Below, in pieces: positions 23,976 through 32,313 of a stretch of DNA of 34,200 bases. Location of the stretch: contig CALWKG010000009.1 in assembly GCA_944381205.1 (NCBI GenBank), positions 1 to 34,200 of the forward strand, in the 5' to 3' direction. The notes under the pieces are model-generated. The model did no database searches and had not been told where the DNA came from. It worked only from the letters and a program-made list of their open reading frames with translations. Every line of letters begins with the position of its first letter. Within the stretch, counting starts at the first letter, position 1. A program made the translations under genes and the position numbers. The stretch is from an uncultured Clostridia bacterium. Its GTDB lineage: Bacteria > Bacillota > Clostridia > Christensenellales > UBA1242.

Positions 23976-25907
23976 CTAACTACTTGTAATGTTATTTTGT
24001 TTTAGAGTACTTAAAATGTTCTTTGCTAACTTATCTATATTAAACCCATAGTGAGATAAAACATCTTCCCCTTTGCCACTACAACCAAAACTATTTAATT
24101 TTAAAACATTAGGTGTGAACTTATACCAAATATTATCCCCACTACACTCTAACGCAATGTTAAAATTACCTTTTAAAATACTATCCTTATAATTATTGCC
24201 TTGTTCTTCAAAAATTTCAATGCTAGGAATCGACACAACATCAATATTTTTTAACCTTTTTGCAACATTAATCGCAAGCCCCACATCACTACCAGTTGAT
24301 AAAATTTGCGCTACGTGAGAATTAGAAGAATATATCTTATAAGCCCCAAATTTAGATTTCATAAAATCATCTTGTACAAAATCTATCTCCTGCCTTGGAA
24401 GAATAATCACAACTGGCAAATTATTCTTAAAATAGTAGTCAAAAGCAAAACATAACTCTTGCAAACCACTAGGTCTAAAAACAATCACTCCCGGCATCGC
24501 CCGTAAAGTCGCTAGTTGCTCTATCGGCTGATGGGTCGGTCCGTCTTCGCCAGTCGCTAGTGAATCGTGAGTAAAGATATATAGCACCGGATTTTTCATT
24601 AATGCAGATAGTCTTATTGCTGGGGTCATATAATTTGAAAAACTAAAAAAGGTGGAGCAAAAGGACCTCAATCCCCCGTGCAAACAAATACCATTTGTTA
24701 TAGCACCCATAGCATGTTCCCTTACCCCAAAGGCTATGTTTTTACCAGATAAATTACACCCCGAAAAATAACCACAATTATCAAAATATGCTTTTGTAGA
24801 AGGAGCAACATCTGCACACCCCCCAACAAAATTAAAATCGACACAATTTAAAACCTTGTGCAAAAGTTCTCGCATATCCACCAAATCACCCAATTTAATA
24901 TCTTTAATCTTTGTCAAATCGATATTAGGTTTATTAGAAAATAACTCGTCATATTCTTTACTATATTTTTTTTTGTATTCTTCAAGTTTTTGCAACTGAT
25001 TATTATATATCTCTTGCTTTTCACTTAACAAATTATCTATATATTTTTTTAATTCGCTTGGTATTTCATAATCTTTAACATAATAATTTAGTGTCTTTCT
25101 AAGGGTATTTATTTGTTCGCTAGTTAAAGGCTTACCATGAATTGTGTTGCTACCCGCCAAGTCACACTTATGCCCAATTTCTGTTCTACAAATTATTACA
25201 CTTGGCTTGTTTTTACTTTGTTTGGCAAGCATAATGGCTTTATCTATACTTGACGCATCATTACCATTTTTAACTTGAATGACATTCCAATTATTTGCTT
25301 CAAAAAATTTCGCAATATCCGTCTTGCTAGACAAATCTGTACAACCTTCTATCGTTATATCATTTTTATCGTATATCAAAATTAACTTATTTAACTGCAA
25401 ATTACCAGCAATGGCAATCGCTTCACAGCCTACCCCTTCCATAAGGCAACCATCACCACAAAAACAATATGTGTAATGATTAACAATATCAAGTGCTTTT
25501 TTGTTATATTTATTTGCTAGATATTTTTCCGCCACTGCAAGCCCAACACTCATACCTATACCTTGCCCCAAAGGTCCTGTGGAAGCATCTATCCCGGGCA
25601 AAACATTTACTTCTGGGTGCCCCGTTGCGCGACTGCCTAATTGCCTAAAACTTTTTAAGTCATCTATCGTCACGTCAAACCCAAACAAATGTAAACACGA
25701 ATAAATAAGGGCACTTGCATGCCCTGCGGAAAACACTATTCTATCCCTATTAAAAAAGTTAGGATTAAAATTATAAACAAAAGCATTTTTATATAGCGAA
25801 TATACTATCTCACTAGCCCCTAAGCACACACCAGTATGTCCTGACCCAGCATTGTGTATCATAGTGCTAGATGTCACTCTTAAAAAACTTGTTGCAAGAC
25901 TATCCAT
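23976..25907 (-). CDS. tkt: Transketolase
   Basis: A 643-residue, complete thiamine-diphosphate enzyme of the non-oxidative pentose phosphate pathway, moving two-carbon ketol units between sugar phosphates. N-terminal GSGHTG, TGPLGQGIG and the ThDP/Mg motif GDGCLMEGV...YDKNDITIEG are present. The middle domain has FGVREHAMGAI with the catalytic Glu, and THDSLATGEDGPTHQPIEQLA. It is a single polypeptide, not the split form. The ATG directly abuts the stop of the shikimate-kinase-like gene, and AAAAGGAAAA overlaps that gene's end. Confidence 0.95.
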   Translation of the reverse strand: MDSLATSFLRVTSSTMIHNAGSGHTGVCLGASEIVYSLYKNAFVYNFNPNFFNRDRIVFSAGHASALIYSCLHLFGFDVTIDDLKSFRQLGSRATGHPEVNVLPGIDASTGPLGQGIGMSVGLAVAEKYLANKYNKKALDIVNHYTYCFCGDGCLMEGVGCEAIAIAGNLQLNKLILIYDKNDITIEGCTDLSSKTDIAKFFEANNWNVIQVKNGNDASSIDKAIMLAKQSKNKPSVIICRTEIGHKCDLAGSNTIHGKPLTSEQINTLRKTLNYYVKDYEIPSELKKYIDNLLSEKQEIYNNQLQKLEEYKKKYSKEYDELFSNKPNIDLTKIKDIKLGDLVDMRELLHKVLNCVDFNFVGGCADVAPSTKAYFDNCGYFSGCNLSGKNIAFGVREHAMGAITNGICLHGGLRSFCSTFFSFSNYMTPAIRLSALMKNPVLYIFTHDSLATGEDGPTHQPIEQLATLRAMPGVIVFRPSGLQELCFAFDYYFKNNLPVVIILPRQEIDFVQDDFMKSKFGAYKIYSSNSHVAQILSTGSDVGLAINVAKRLKNIDVVSIPSIEIFEEQGNNYKDSILKGNFNIALECSGDNIWYKFTPNVLKLNSFGCSGKGEDVLSHYGFNIDKLAKNILSTLKQNNITSS

Positions 25908-26423
25908 TTATTTTTTCCTTTTAAGCAAATTAATATAATATTTTTTAATAGCACGCCTGGTCTTTTTGTAACACTTGTCCTCATTTCCAGTACCCAAGAC
26001 AACATCAATATCGCAGTTATCACGTGCAAATTTTAATCTGTTATATAGCGCTAACTTGTCAATCCTTTCTTCGTCAGTTGACTTTTTGTACAATTTCTCT
26101 ATGAATTTATCCTTGCCATCTAACAAAGTAATTACTCCGTGGGTTCGCAATTTATCCGCATTATTGCTATTTACAAAAAGGCTAAGCGGTAAATATATAA
26201 TGGAATTTTCATAGTTTGAAATTTCATTCATAATATTGGCCTTTAACCCGTCCAAATAGTTCTTTCCGCAAGTATTTTCTATTTCTTCTTCCGGACTTGT
26301 CAAATAATATTCCATTAGGTCTTCTACATCTGCATAATACATCTCTAAATTTAAAGACAATCTTTTTGCTACATTTTTTGTAATATTTTCACTAAATCCT
26401 ATTAAGATAATATTAGATTTCAC
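25908..26423 (-). CDS. Shikimate-kinase-like protein without a P-loop
   Basis: A 171-residue protein. The start NIILIGFSENITKNVAKRLSL has the spacing of the shikimate kinase opening (IxLIGxxGxGKST..), but the Walker A residues are replaced: no Gly-Lys-Ser/Thr remains. The glycine-rich GGG substrate segment is also missing (YLPLSLF instead), while the following DKLRTHGVITLLD resembles the kinase. I infer a kinase-fold protein that cannot bind ATP normally. The C-terminus is very basic. The start is GTG with AGGGG. It abuts tkt, suggesting co-expression. Confidence 0.55.
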   Translation of the reverse strand: MKSNIILIGFSENITKNVAKRLSLNLEMYYADVEDLMEYYLTSPEEEIENTCGKNYLDGLKANIMNEISNYENSIIYLPLSLFVNSNNADKLRTHGVITLLDGKDKFIEKLYKKSTDEERIDKLALYNRLKFARDNCDIDVVLGTGNEDKCYKKTRRAIKKYYINLLKRKK

Positions 26424-26506
26424 GTTATTTCCCCTATTGTATAAAAATACAAACTATTTATGATTAGATTTTAATTTTATCATTGATTTAAAATTTTGTA
26501 AAACTT

Positions 26507-27340
26507 TTATTGGGATATCATATAATTAAAAATATACATCTGGGCATATCCTGATAAATCTTTAAATATACTCTCTAAAAAGTCCGAAATTTGACTTACA
26601 TTCCTAGGCTTACTGTCAAACAAATAATATGCCTTTTTTATCCAAGTATCTACGGGAAAAGCATCTATTCTATAAAACCCAAAAAGCAAAATACAATCAG
26701 CCACCTTAGGCCCAACACCATATAATTTTACTAACATTTCCCGTAAAGACTTGGTACTAAGTTTACGCAAAAAGTCTATGTTATATTCTTGCTTTTTTAA
26801 ATCTTTTAATACCTGCACCAAGTATTCACTTCTATACCCGCAACCCAAATTCTTAAATTCTTCTGCACTTACCTTAGATAATTCCTGTAAATCTGGAAAG
26901 CCAAATATTCCATCTGATAGTCGCTTTCCATATTTTTTTTGGATTTTATCTAAAATGCCATGTATTCGTTTTATATTGTTGTTTTGTGACACAATAAAAC
27001 TAATTATAGTTTGATATGGGTCTTGTCTTAAAAGCCTTATCCCGTTGCCATTTTTAAAAAACTTTTCAAAGCCAAAATACATTTTGCATAATTTTTTTTT
27101 AATTAAACTATAATCTGTACCTAAGTCAAAATAATCAAAAAAATAATCTAAATTTTCACTATAAATAACAGTCTTATCTTTTTGCTCCAATATTTTTGCG
27201 TAATAATCCCTTGATACTACCAAATAACCACCGTCTATTTCGCTATAACTAAAAACCTGCCCACTCGTCAAAGTTTGCTGTAAATTAAAGTCTTCGCTGG
27301 ATAAAATTTCTATCCTGTCATTAAACCTATTAATTACCAT
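26507..27340 (-). CDS. ogg: 8-oxoguanine DNA glycosylase/lyase
   Basis: A 277-residue HhH-GPD glycosylase of the OGG1 type, which removes 8-oxoguanine and nicks the abasic site. An N-terminal OGG_N domain (FNLQQTLTSGQVFSY) precedes the helix-hairpin-helix (KLYGVGPKVADCILLFGF) with catalytic Lys212 and the FPVDTW loop with Asp231. The frame is open to a TTG at 27346, but I choose the ATG at 27340: there is no ribosome binding site, and the promoter -10 ends 6 nt upstream, predicting a leaderless mRNA that starts at this ATG. Confidence 0.9.
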   Translation of the reverse strand: MVINRFNDRIEILSSEDFNLQQTLTSGQVFSYSEIDGGYLVVSRDYYAKILEQKDKTVIYSENLDYFFDYFDLGTDYSLIKKKLCKMYFGFEKFFKNGNGIRLLRQDPYQTIISFIVSQNNNIKRIHGILDKIQKKYGKRLSDGIFGFPDLQELSKVSAEEFKNLGCGYRSEYLVQVLKDLKKQEYNIDFLRKLSTKSLREMLVKLYGVGPKVADCILLFGFYRIDAFPVDTWIKKAYYLFDSKPRNVSQISDFLESIFKDLSGYAQMYIFNYMISQ

Positions 27341-27346
27341 AGGCAA

Positions 27347-27375
27347 ATGTTAACACATTACGACAAAATTTTCAA
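27347..27375 (-). promoter_or_regulatory. Promoter of ogg
   Basis: TTGAAA (27370-27375), a 17-bp spacer and TAACAT (27347-27352). The -10 ends exactly 6 nt before the ATG. Confidence 0.6.
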
Positions 27376-27396
27376 TTATTTTAAGTGTTTTGAACT

Positions 27397-28521
27397 TTAT
27401 TTTACTATCTTACCGCCCTGACTAAAATTCTTTAAAACATTAGACGAAAATTCGGTAATTTTGTTTCCATTATTAATGTTTTTACAACAAATACCTTCTT
27501 TAACCTTATCAAGTAGTTGCGAAAAACTATACCCTTTTTCGCCCCACAAATAATTTGCAAACGAGCCGGGTATAGTATTAATCTCATTTAGATATAGTTT
27601 ATCATTATCGTAAAGATAGTCTATTCTAATACAGCCATCTAAACCTAAACAATCACAAATCTTTTTAGAGTTATTTATTATTTCTAACTTTAATTTTTTA
27701 TCTATATTTGCCCCTAAAATATGTCCTGACGATATGTATTTTGGGTCAGATTCTAAATACTTATCTTCAAAACTTAAAAAAGAATTGCCATTTGTCACTT
27801 CTTCAATGCTAGACAATTCATATCCAGTCTTTGAATGTAATACCGCGATATTAAATTCTCGTTTATTTACAACGGCTTCTTCGACTATAACCTTATTATC
27901 AAACATTAAAGCAAATTCAACACTTTCTATACAAGTTTTTAAATCTTTTGCAACACTTAACCCTATACTGCTACCAAGAGTATTTGGCTTTATAATTAGT
28001 GGAAATCTTAAATCTTTTACCCGCTTTTCAATATTTAAACTGCTATCCAAAACAACATATTTTGTAGTATTTATATCAAGGGATTTACATAATAACTTTG
28101 TAAGATGTTTATTTTGCCCAATGCTACTACCCAAGACATCAGGGCTAGAATATTTAACCCCAAAAACATCTAGTAAACCCTGCACACTACCACCTTCACC
28201 AACTCCACCGTGCAAAGCGAGAAATACAAAATCTAGCCTACATATTTTCTTAATCCCCAGTTTACCCACTCTTGCCAAAATTCCGCCATTAAGTATTACC
28301 ACTTCCTTTAACTGACGCTCAAAGTTATCCTGCTTATAAAACTCGATATCTTCTAAGTCTTTTCCAATATAAAATCTGTTTTTCTTTGACATATAAACAG
28401 CAACCACATTGTACTTTTCTCTATCTAAATTCATAAGAACTTGCAAACCTGTTATGATAGATATGTCGTGTTCTACACTTTTGCCCCCAAAAATTACCGC
28501 TATGTTTTGCAAATCTTCCAT
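27397..28521 (-). CDS. ddl: D-alanine--D-alanine ligase
   Basis: A 374-residue ATP-grasp enzyme that makes the D-Ala-D-Ala dipeptide of peptidoglycan. FGGKSVEHDISIITG opens the N-terminal domain, LHGGVGEGGSVQGLLD is the family signature (usually HGxxGEDGxxQG), FPLIIKPNTLGSSIG binds ATP, and LNEINTIPGS near the C-terminus ligates Mg2+. AAAAGGGG precedes the ATG. Its product is the substrate of MurF, encoded just upstream across the repeat array. Confidence 0.95.
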   Translation of the reverse strand: MEDLQNIAVIFGGKSVEHDISIITGLQVLMNLDREKYNVVAVYMSKKNRFYIGKDLEDIEFYKQDNFERQLKEVVILNGGILARVGKLGIKKICRLDFVFLALHGGVGEGGSVQGLLDVFGVKYSSPDVLGSSIGQNKHLTKLLCKSLDINTTKYVVLDSSLNIEKRVKDLRFPLIIKPNTLGSSIGLSVAKDLKTCIESVEFALMFDNKVIVEEAVVNKREFNIAVLHSKTGYELSSIEEVTNGNSFLSFEDKYLESDPKYISSGHILGANIDKKLKLEIINNSKKICDCLGLDGCIRIDYLYDNDKLYLNEINTIPGSFANYLWGEKGYSFSQLLDKVKEGICCKNINNGNKITEFSSNVLKNFSQGGKIVK

Positions 28522-28537
28522 ATAAAACCCCTTTTGT

Positions 28538-28567
28538 TTTATATGAAAATAGACCCAAAATTGTTAA
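28538..28567 (-). promoter_or_regulatory. Candidate promoter of ddl
   Basis: TTAACA (28562-28567), an 18-bp spacer and TATAAA (28538-28543), directly beside the repeat array. Confidence 0.5.
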
Positions 28568-28574
28568 AAAATAC

Positions 28575-28830
28575 TATAATTTTTAGTAAAATTTAATTAA
28601 AAAGGCGATTATTTTAGTAAAAAAACAAGTAAAAATAGTGAAAATTTTAATAAAAAATAGTGGAAATTTTAATGAAAAACAACAAAAAAACTACGTTTTT
28701 TTTAATAAAAAACAGCAAAAAACTATGATTTTTTTAATAAAAAACGATAAAAAAACTATATTTTTTTAGTAAAAATTTGCTAAAAAAGTGTGTTTTATTA
28801 GTAAAAAATTGCTAAAAAAATTTGAATTTT
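28575..28830. repeat. Degenerate tandem array of about 32-nt A/T-tract units
   Basis: The gene-free stretch between murF and ddl repeats a unit beginning TTA(A/G)TAAAAA, continuing through an A run, a short CTAT/CTACG-like core and a T run. TTA(A/G)T anchors fall at 28583, 28614, 28647, 28669, 28702, 28734, 28766 and 28798: spacings of 31, 33, 22, 33, 32, 32 and 32. Thirty-two bases are close to three helical turns, so phased A-tracts may bend this DNA. There are no unique spacers, so it is not a CRISPR array. Confidence 0.75.
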
Positions 28831-28856
28831 CGGCTGAAAAAAGTCAAAAATTATTT

Positions 28857-30470
28857 TTAAGTATAATTATCTGGAAGGTCATTTTCAAACAAAACGGAAT
28901 CTCCTTCCTGCAAAAAATCTTTTAGTAAAATCTTAGCAGAGTTTAAACTTTCCGCCTGATAAATATTATCTTCGTTAAATTTTGCTTCACTTAATCCCTT
29001 TTTAATTGACGCGAAATTTAATTTATTTACAATGACCACTATATCAGCAACCTTAGCAATTCGTCTACCAAACTCGATGTTAGACTTTTCCATTTCTTCC
29101 CCCAATTCCACTAGCCCTGGGGTCACAACTATCTTTTTACCCGGCATTTTACTTAATACCTTTAATGCCTCCCTTGTACCATTGGTACTGGCATTATAAG
29201 CATCATCTAAAATTAAATTTTTACCCGTGTCAATAACTTCTAGCCTATGTGGAATAGGTTTTAATAGTTTTATGCCATTTATTATTTCCTTATCTGTTAA
29301 TCCTAACTCCTTTGCCACCAGAACGCATAACATTATGTTTTGAACATTATGTTCTCCAATTAGCAGGGTTTTTATATCTTTGTATGTCTTATCCCCGATA
29401 GTCAAATCAAAAGTTGTACCACTTTTATCGTAGTCTTTAACATCATCTACTCCGCTAGTTATTTGCTTTGCAAATTTACACCTATCAAAAAGCGTTTTTG
29501 CTCCGTCATCAAAACCATTAAAAAAAGTTTTGCCGTCAGTTGGTAAACTTTGTACCAACTCGAACTTTGTATCAAGAATATTATCATAAGTTTTAAAAGT
29601 TTCTAAATGCTGAGTTCCTACCCCAGTTATCACCGCGTACTTTGGTTTTATTAAATCGCACAATTTTTTTATATCGCCTTTATGCCTAGCACCCATTTCG
29701 CAAATTAAAATTTGGTCGTCTAAATTAAGATAATTATTTACAACTTTGCTAATCCCCGGTAATGTATTAAAACTGTGCGGGCTCATACACACTTTATATT
29801 TTACTGATAAAATGGTATTTAAAATATATTTTGTACTTGTTTTAGCAAAACTACCTGTTATGCCTATTTTTATTAAATTTGGCATTTTACTTAACTTTTT
29901 CTTGGCATTATGAAGATGAGTTGCCATAATCAGACTTTCAAGTGGAATAAGTATTAAATGAACCAAAGGTACAAAAAGTGGAATAAATAGCGGGACAAGG
30001 CACAAAGTACCGAACTTTAAAAAGTTAATGTATTCGGTAGAAAAGGCTATTGCAACAAAAGAAAATGCCGTCACAAACACAAACATTGCTATATTAAGTC
30101 TAGTCATACGTTTGGTATATTTTAGGGGAGTTTTTTGTGGTGCGTGATAGAGATTTGTAATAAAAACGATAGTAAAATAAAAATAAAATATTAATCCTAA
30201 ATACGAATATAATTCCTCACTATGGTAGACATCAAACAAAGCATTAGTAACTAACACGCAAAAAAGACTGAGTAAACTTAAAACTATCATACGAATAACA
30301 TAGTTGCCTTTTGTATCCTTAATCCATTTAAAATATCCCCTTATCTTATAATTAGATAATTGAATCATCTGAAAAAACTTATAAGACGCAAAGCACATAA
30401 GTATGCCGTTAATTACCGACAAAACGATTGCTAAATATAATGCTATGTTATCATAAGAAAAAAACGACAT
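28857..30470 (-). CDS. murF: Membrane-anchored MurF-type Mur ligase
   Basis: A 537-residue protein. Residues 1-185 hold about five or six membrane segments (near 8-30, 60-80, 90-108, 125-145, 150-180), and the rest is a Mur ligase that, as MurF, would add D-Ala-D-Ala to the UDP-MurNAc-tripeptide. ITGSFAKTSTK (204-214) is the ATP loop; the usual Gly before Lys is Ala209. GEHNVQN, PHRLEV and DDAYNAST are further ligase motifs. N-terminal membrane versions occur in Clostridia. AGGAGAG precedes the ATG. It ends the rsfS operon, next to ddl, its substrate supplier. Confidence 0.88.
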   Translation of the reverse strand: MSFFSYDNIALYLAIVLSVINGILMCFASYKFFQMIQLSNYKIRGYFKWIKDTKGNYVIRMIVLSLLSLFCVLVTNALFDVYHSEELYSYLGLIFYFYFTIVFITNLYHAPQKTPLKYTKRMTRLNIAMFVFVTAFSFVAIAFSTEYINFLKFGTLCLVPLFIPLFVPLVHLILIPLESLIMATHLHNAKKKLSKMPNLIKIGITGSFAKTSTKYILNTILSVKYKVCMSPHSFNTLPGISKVVNNYLNLDDQILICEMGARHKGDIKKLCDLIKPKYAVITGVGTQHLETFKTYDNILDTKFELVQSLPTDGKTFFNGFDDGAKTLFDRCKFAKQITSGVDDVKDYDKSGTTFDLTIGDKTYKDIKTLLIGEHNVQNIMLCVLVAKELGLTDKEIINGIKLLKPIPHRLEVIDTGKNLILDDAYNASTNGTREALKVLSKMPGKKIVVTPGLVELGEEMEKSNIEFGRRIAKVADIVVIVNKLNFASIKKGLSEAKFNEDNIYQAESLNSAKILLKDFLQEGDSVLFENDLPDNYT

Positions 30471-30486
30471 CTACTCTCCTTATTTT

Positions 30487-31230
30487 TTACCCCAAAAAAG
30501 AGCATATTAAATGAAAAAATAATTTAGGATTTTCTAAATACGCAAAATGGCTACCATTATCAATTTTAATTACCGTACAATATTTTATATGCTTTTTAAA
30601 AATTTTTGTAAAGCAAAATGGTGTTGCTTTATCTTTTTTACCCCAAAATAGTAATACGGGACAAGTTATTTTTGACAAAATTTTTGTTTGGTCGTAGTTT
30701 ACAATATTATTAAATGTTTGTCTCATAACTCCATCTAAGCCCAAATAGTCATTACTACCATACTTTAAAAGAGCCTTTGGGCTAACAAGCCCTAGTATAC
30801 TTAATTTTTTTAAAACCTTGTATTGTATAATCTTTATCTTTGTTTTAAGGCTCCTGCGTTTTAATCCCGCACACCCAGTAAGAAGCATTTTATTCACTAA
30901 ATGCTTTTCCTTACTAGCCAATTGCAAACTTACCCTGCCACCAAATGAGTGGGCAACTATATTGACCTTATTAATTCCCAGTTTATCTAATAAACTTAAA
31001 ACCATATCCGTATAATCTTCCACTCCCCAAGCGATATTTGGTTTTCCTGACTTGCCAAATGGAGGAAAATCTAAAACAATTACTTTGCAAAATTTAATTT
31101 TGTCTATAAAAGGCTTAAAACTATCTTTATTACCACCCCAGCCGTGCAGAAAAAGTATGGGAATTTTTTTAAAATTTTTGTTCCCAAGAATTTCATAGTA
31201 AATACTGGTACCTTTATAAACAAATTCCAT
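30487..31230 (-). CDS. Alpha/beta hydrolase
   Basis: A 247-residue alpha/beta-hydrolase. The oxyanion motif FLHGWGGNKDSF, the nucleophile elbow AHSFGG, the Asp in KKDKATP and the His in GSHFAYLENP complete the triad. No signal peptide is visible, so it is probably cytoplasmic; the substrate is unknown. The frame extends upstream to 31290, overlapping rimI, but homology starts at MEFVYKGTSIYY, so I use the ATG at 31230; no clear ribosome binding site precedes it. It lies between rimI and murF, so a cell-envelope role is possible. Confidence 0.85.
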   Translation of the reverse strand: MEFVYKGTSIYYEILGNKNFKKIPILFLHGWGGNKDSFKPFIDKIKFCKVIVLDFPPFGKSGKPNIAWGVEDYTDMVLSLLDKLGINKVNIVAHSFGGRVSLQLASKEKHLVNKMLLTGCAGLKRRSLKTKIKIIQYKVLKKLSILGLVSPKALLKYGSNDYLGLDGVMRQTFNNIVNYDQTKILSKITCPVLLFWGKKDKATPFCFTKIFKKHIKYCTVIKIDNGSHFAYLENPKLFFHLICSFLG

Positions 31231-31258
31231 AATAAAAAGGTGACTTATGGGCAAGGTT

Positions 31259-31687
31259 CTAAATATTGCAAAACATAACCCACGCGTCACTATTTACATA
31301 ATAATTTTTTCTTATATTTGTTACAAAAAAGCCCTGCTTTTTATAAAATTCTATTGCATTTTTGTTGTTTTGGTCAACTTCTAGAGACAAAGTTTTTTTA
31401 CCCATTTGCCTTGCAAGTTGTTTAGCAGTATTTATAAGTAAACTCCCTATACCTTGTCTTTTTATTGTGGTTGCTATATTTATTATATTTAAGTCGTCAT
31501 CATATTCGTATAATCCAATAAAGCCTACAATATCTTGTCCATTTTGGGCTAAGAAGTAAATTCTATTACTTTGATTAAATTCTTCTAAAAAGCAATCTTC
31601 TGTCATTTGGTCATTTAAAGGCAATTCTTTTTTATGAATTTCAAAAAGTGTTTTTATATCCCTATTTTTTACCCGTCTTATTTTCAC
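31259..31687 (-). CDS. rimI: GNAT N-acetyltransferase, RimI-like
   Basis: A 142-residue GNAT acetyltransferase. The acetyl-CoA loop is RQGIGSLLINTA, followed by SLEVDQNNKNAIEFYKKQGF, typical of RimI, which acetylates the N-terminus of ribosomal protein S18 and probably other proteins. The start is GTG with GAGGAGGAA upstream; the coding region overlaps the end of tsaB by 26 nt. The tsaE-tsaB-rimI order is widely conserved and supports the name. Confidence 0.85.
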   Translation of the reverse strand: MKIRRVKNRDIKTLFEIHKKELPLNDQMTEDCFLEEFNQSNRIYFLAQNGQDIVGFIGLYEYDDDLNIINIATTIKRQGIGSLLINTAKQLARQMGKKTLSLEVDQNNKNAIEFYKKQGFFVTNIRKNYYVNSDAWVMFCNI

Positions 31688-32312
31688 GTTTGAGTAGTTC
31701 CTCCTCTGCCTGACTTAAAGCCATATATATAGGTTCTATCTCACTAGCACTAACATAACTTTTGCTTTTACGTTTAAGTGAAACATAATTTATATAGTCT
31801 TGGTCAGTTAGTTCTACTTTTTTTGCCCCATCAACTAATAAATTTTCATAGCAAAAAATATTTTCAAACTCACCTTTTATATCTTCTAGTTGCTCTTTAA
31901 TTAAAATTTCGTAACTTATATTTTGATTCTTATAAATCCCTGCATAAAATTTAGATTTTGTACACTCTATTAAAACTAAAAAGTCACCTTTGCAAACTGA
32001 TTTTAATTTTAAGATTAGTAACTCTAACAAATTTATTTGTATTACTTTTTTGTCTTTAAAAACACTTAAAAAAGCCTTTGCCATTGTAACCCCCACCCTT
32101 ATACCAGTAAAAGAACCGGGGCCAACTACCACAGAATATTCCCCTATGTTTTCCAACTTAACTTTGGCATCAGTTAGCATTTTATCCAATCGTGGTAATA
32201 AAAACTCCTGAAATTTCTCGTGTGTTGCCCCTTGCTCGCTTTGTATTATTTTGCCCTTATCTTCTAAGATTAAATGCAAATAATTGGAACTCGTGTCTAC
32301 AATTAAATTCAT
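31662..32312 (-). CDS. tsaB: tRNA threonylcarbamoyladenosine biosynthesis protein TsaB
   Basis: A 216-residue ASKHA-fold protein, the non-catalytic partner of TsaD in making t6A37 in ANN-decoding tRNAs. LIVDTSS, the HEKFQEFLLPRLDKML segment and VVGPGSFTGIRVGVTMAKA are diagnostic. AGAGGAAATT precedes the ATG. It follows the TsaE fusion by 1 nt. TsaD and TsaC are not in this window. Confidence 0.95.
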   Translation of the reverse strand: MNLIVDTSSNYLHLILEDKGKIIQSEQGATHEKFQEFLLPRLDKMLTDAKVKLENIGEYSVVVGPGSFTGIRVGVTMAKAFLSVFKDKKVIQINLLELLILKLKSVCKGDFLVLIECTKSKFYAGIYKNQNISYEILIKEQLEDIKGEFENIFCYENLLVDGAKKVELTDQDYINYVSLKRKSKSYVSASEIEPIYMALSQAEEELLKRENKTGKK

Positions 32313-32313
32313 A

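Noticed and set aside
27734..28315. 193-codon plus-strand frame opposite ddl
   Set aside because: Antisense to conserved ATP-grasp motifs; Ser/Pro/Lys-rich composition typical of shadow frames.
28575..28830. CRISPR array
   Set aside because: The 32-nt periodicity is in the whole unit; there are no conserved repeats alternating with unique spacers, and no cas genes.
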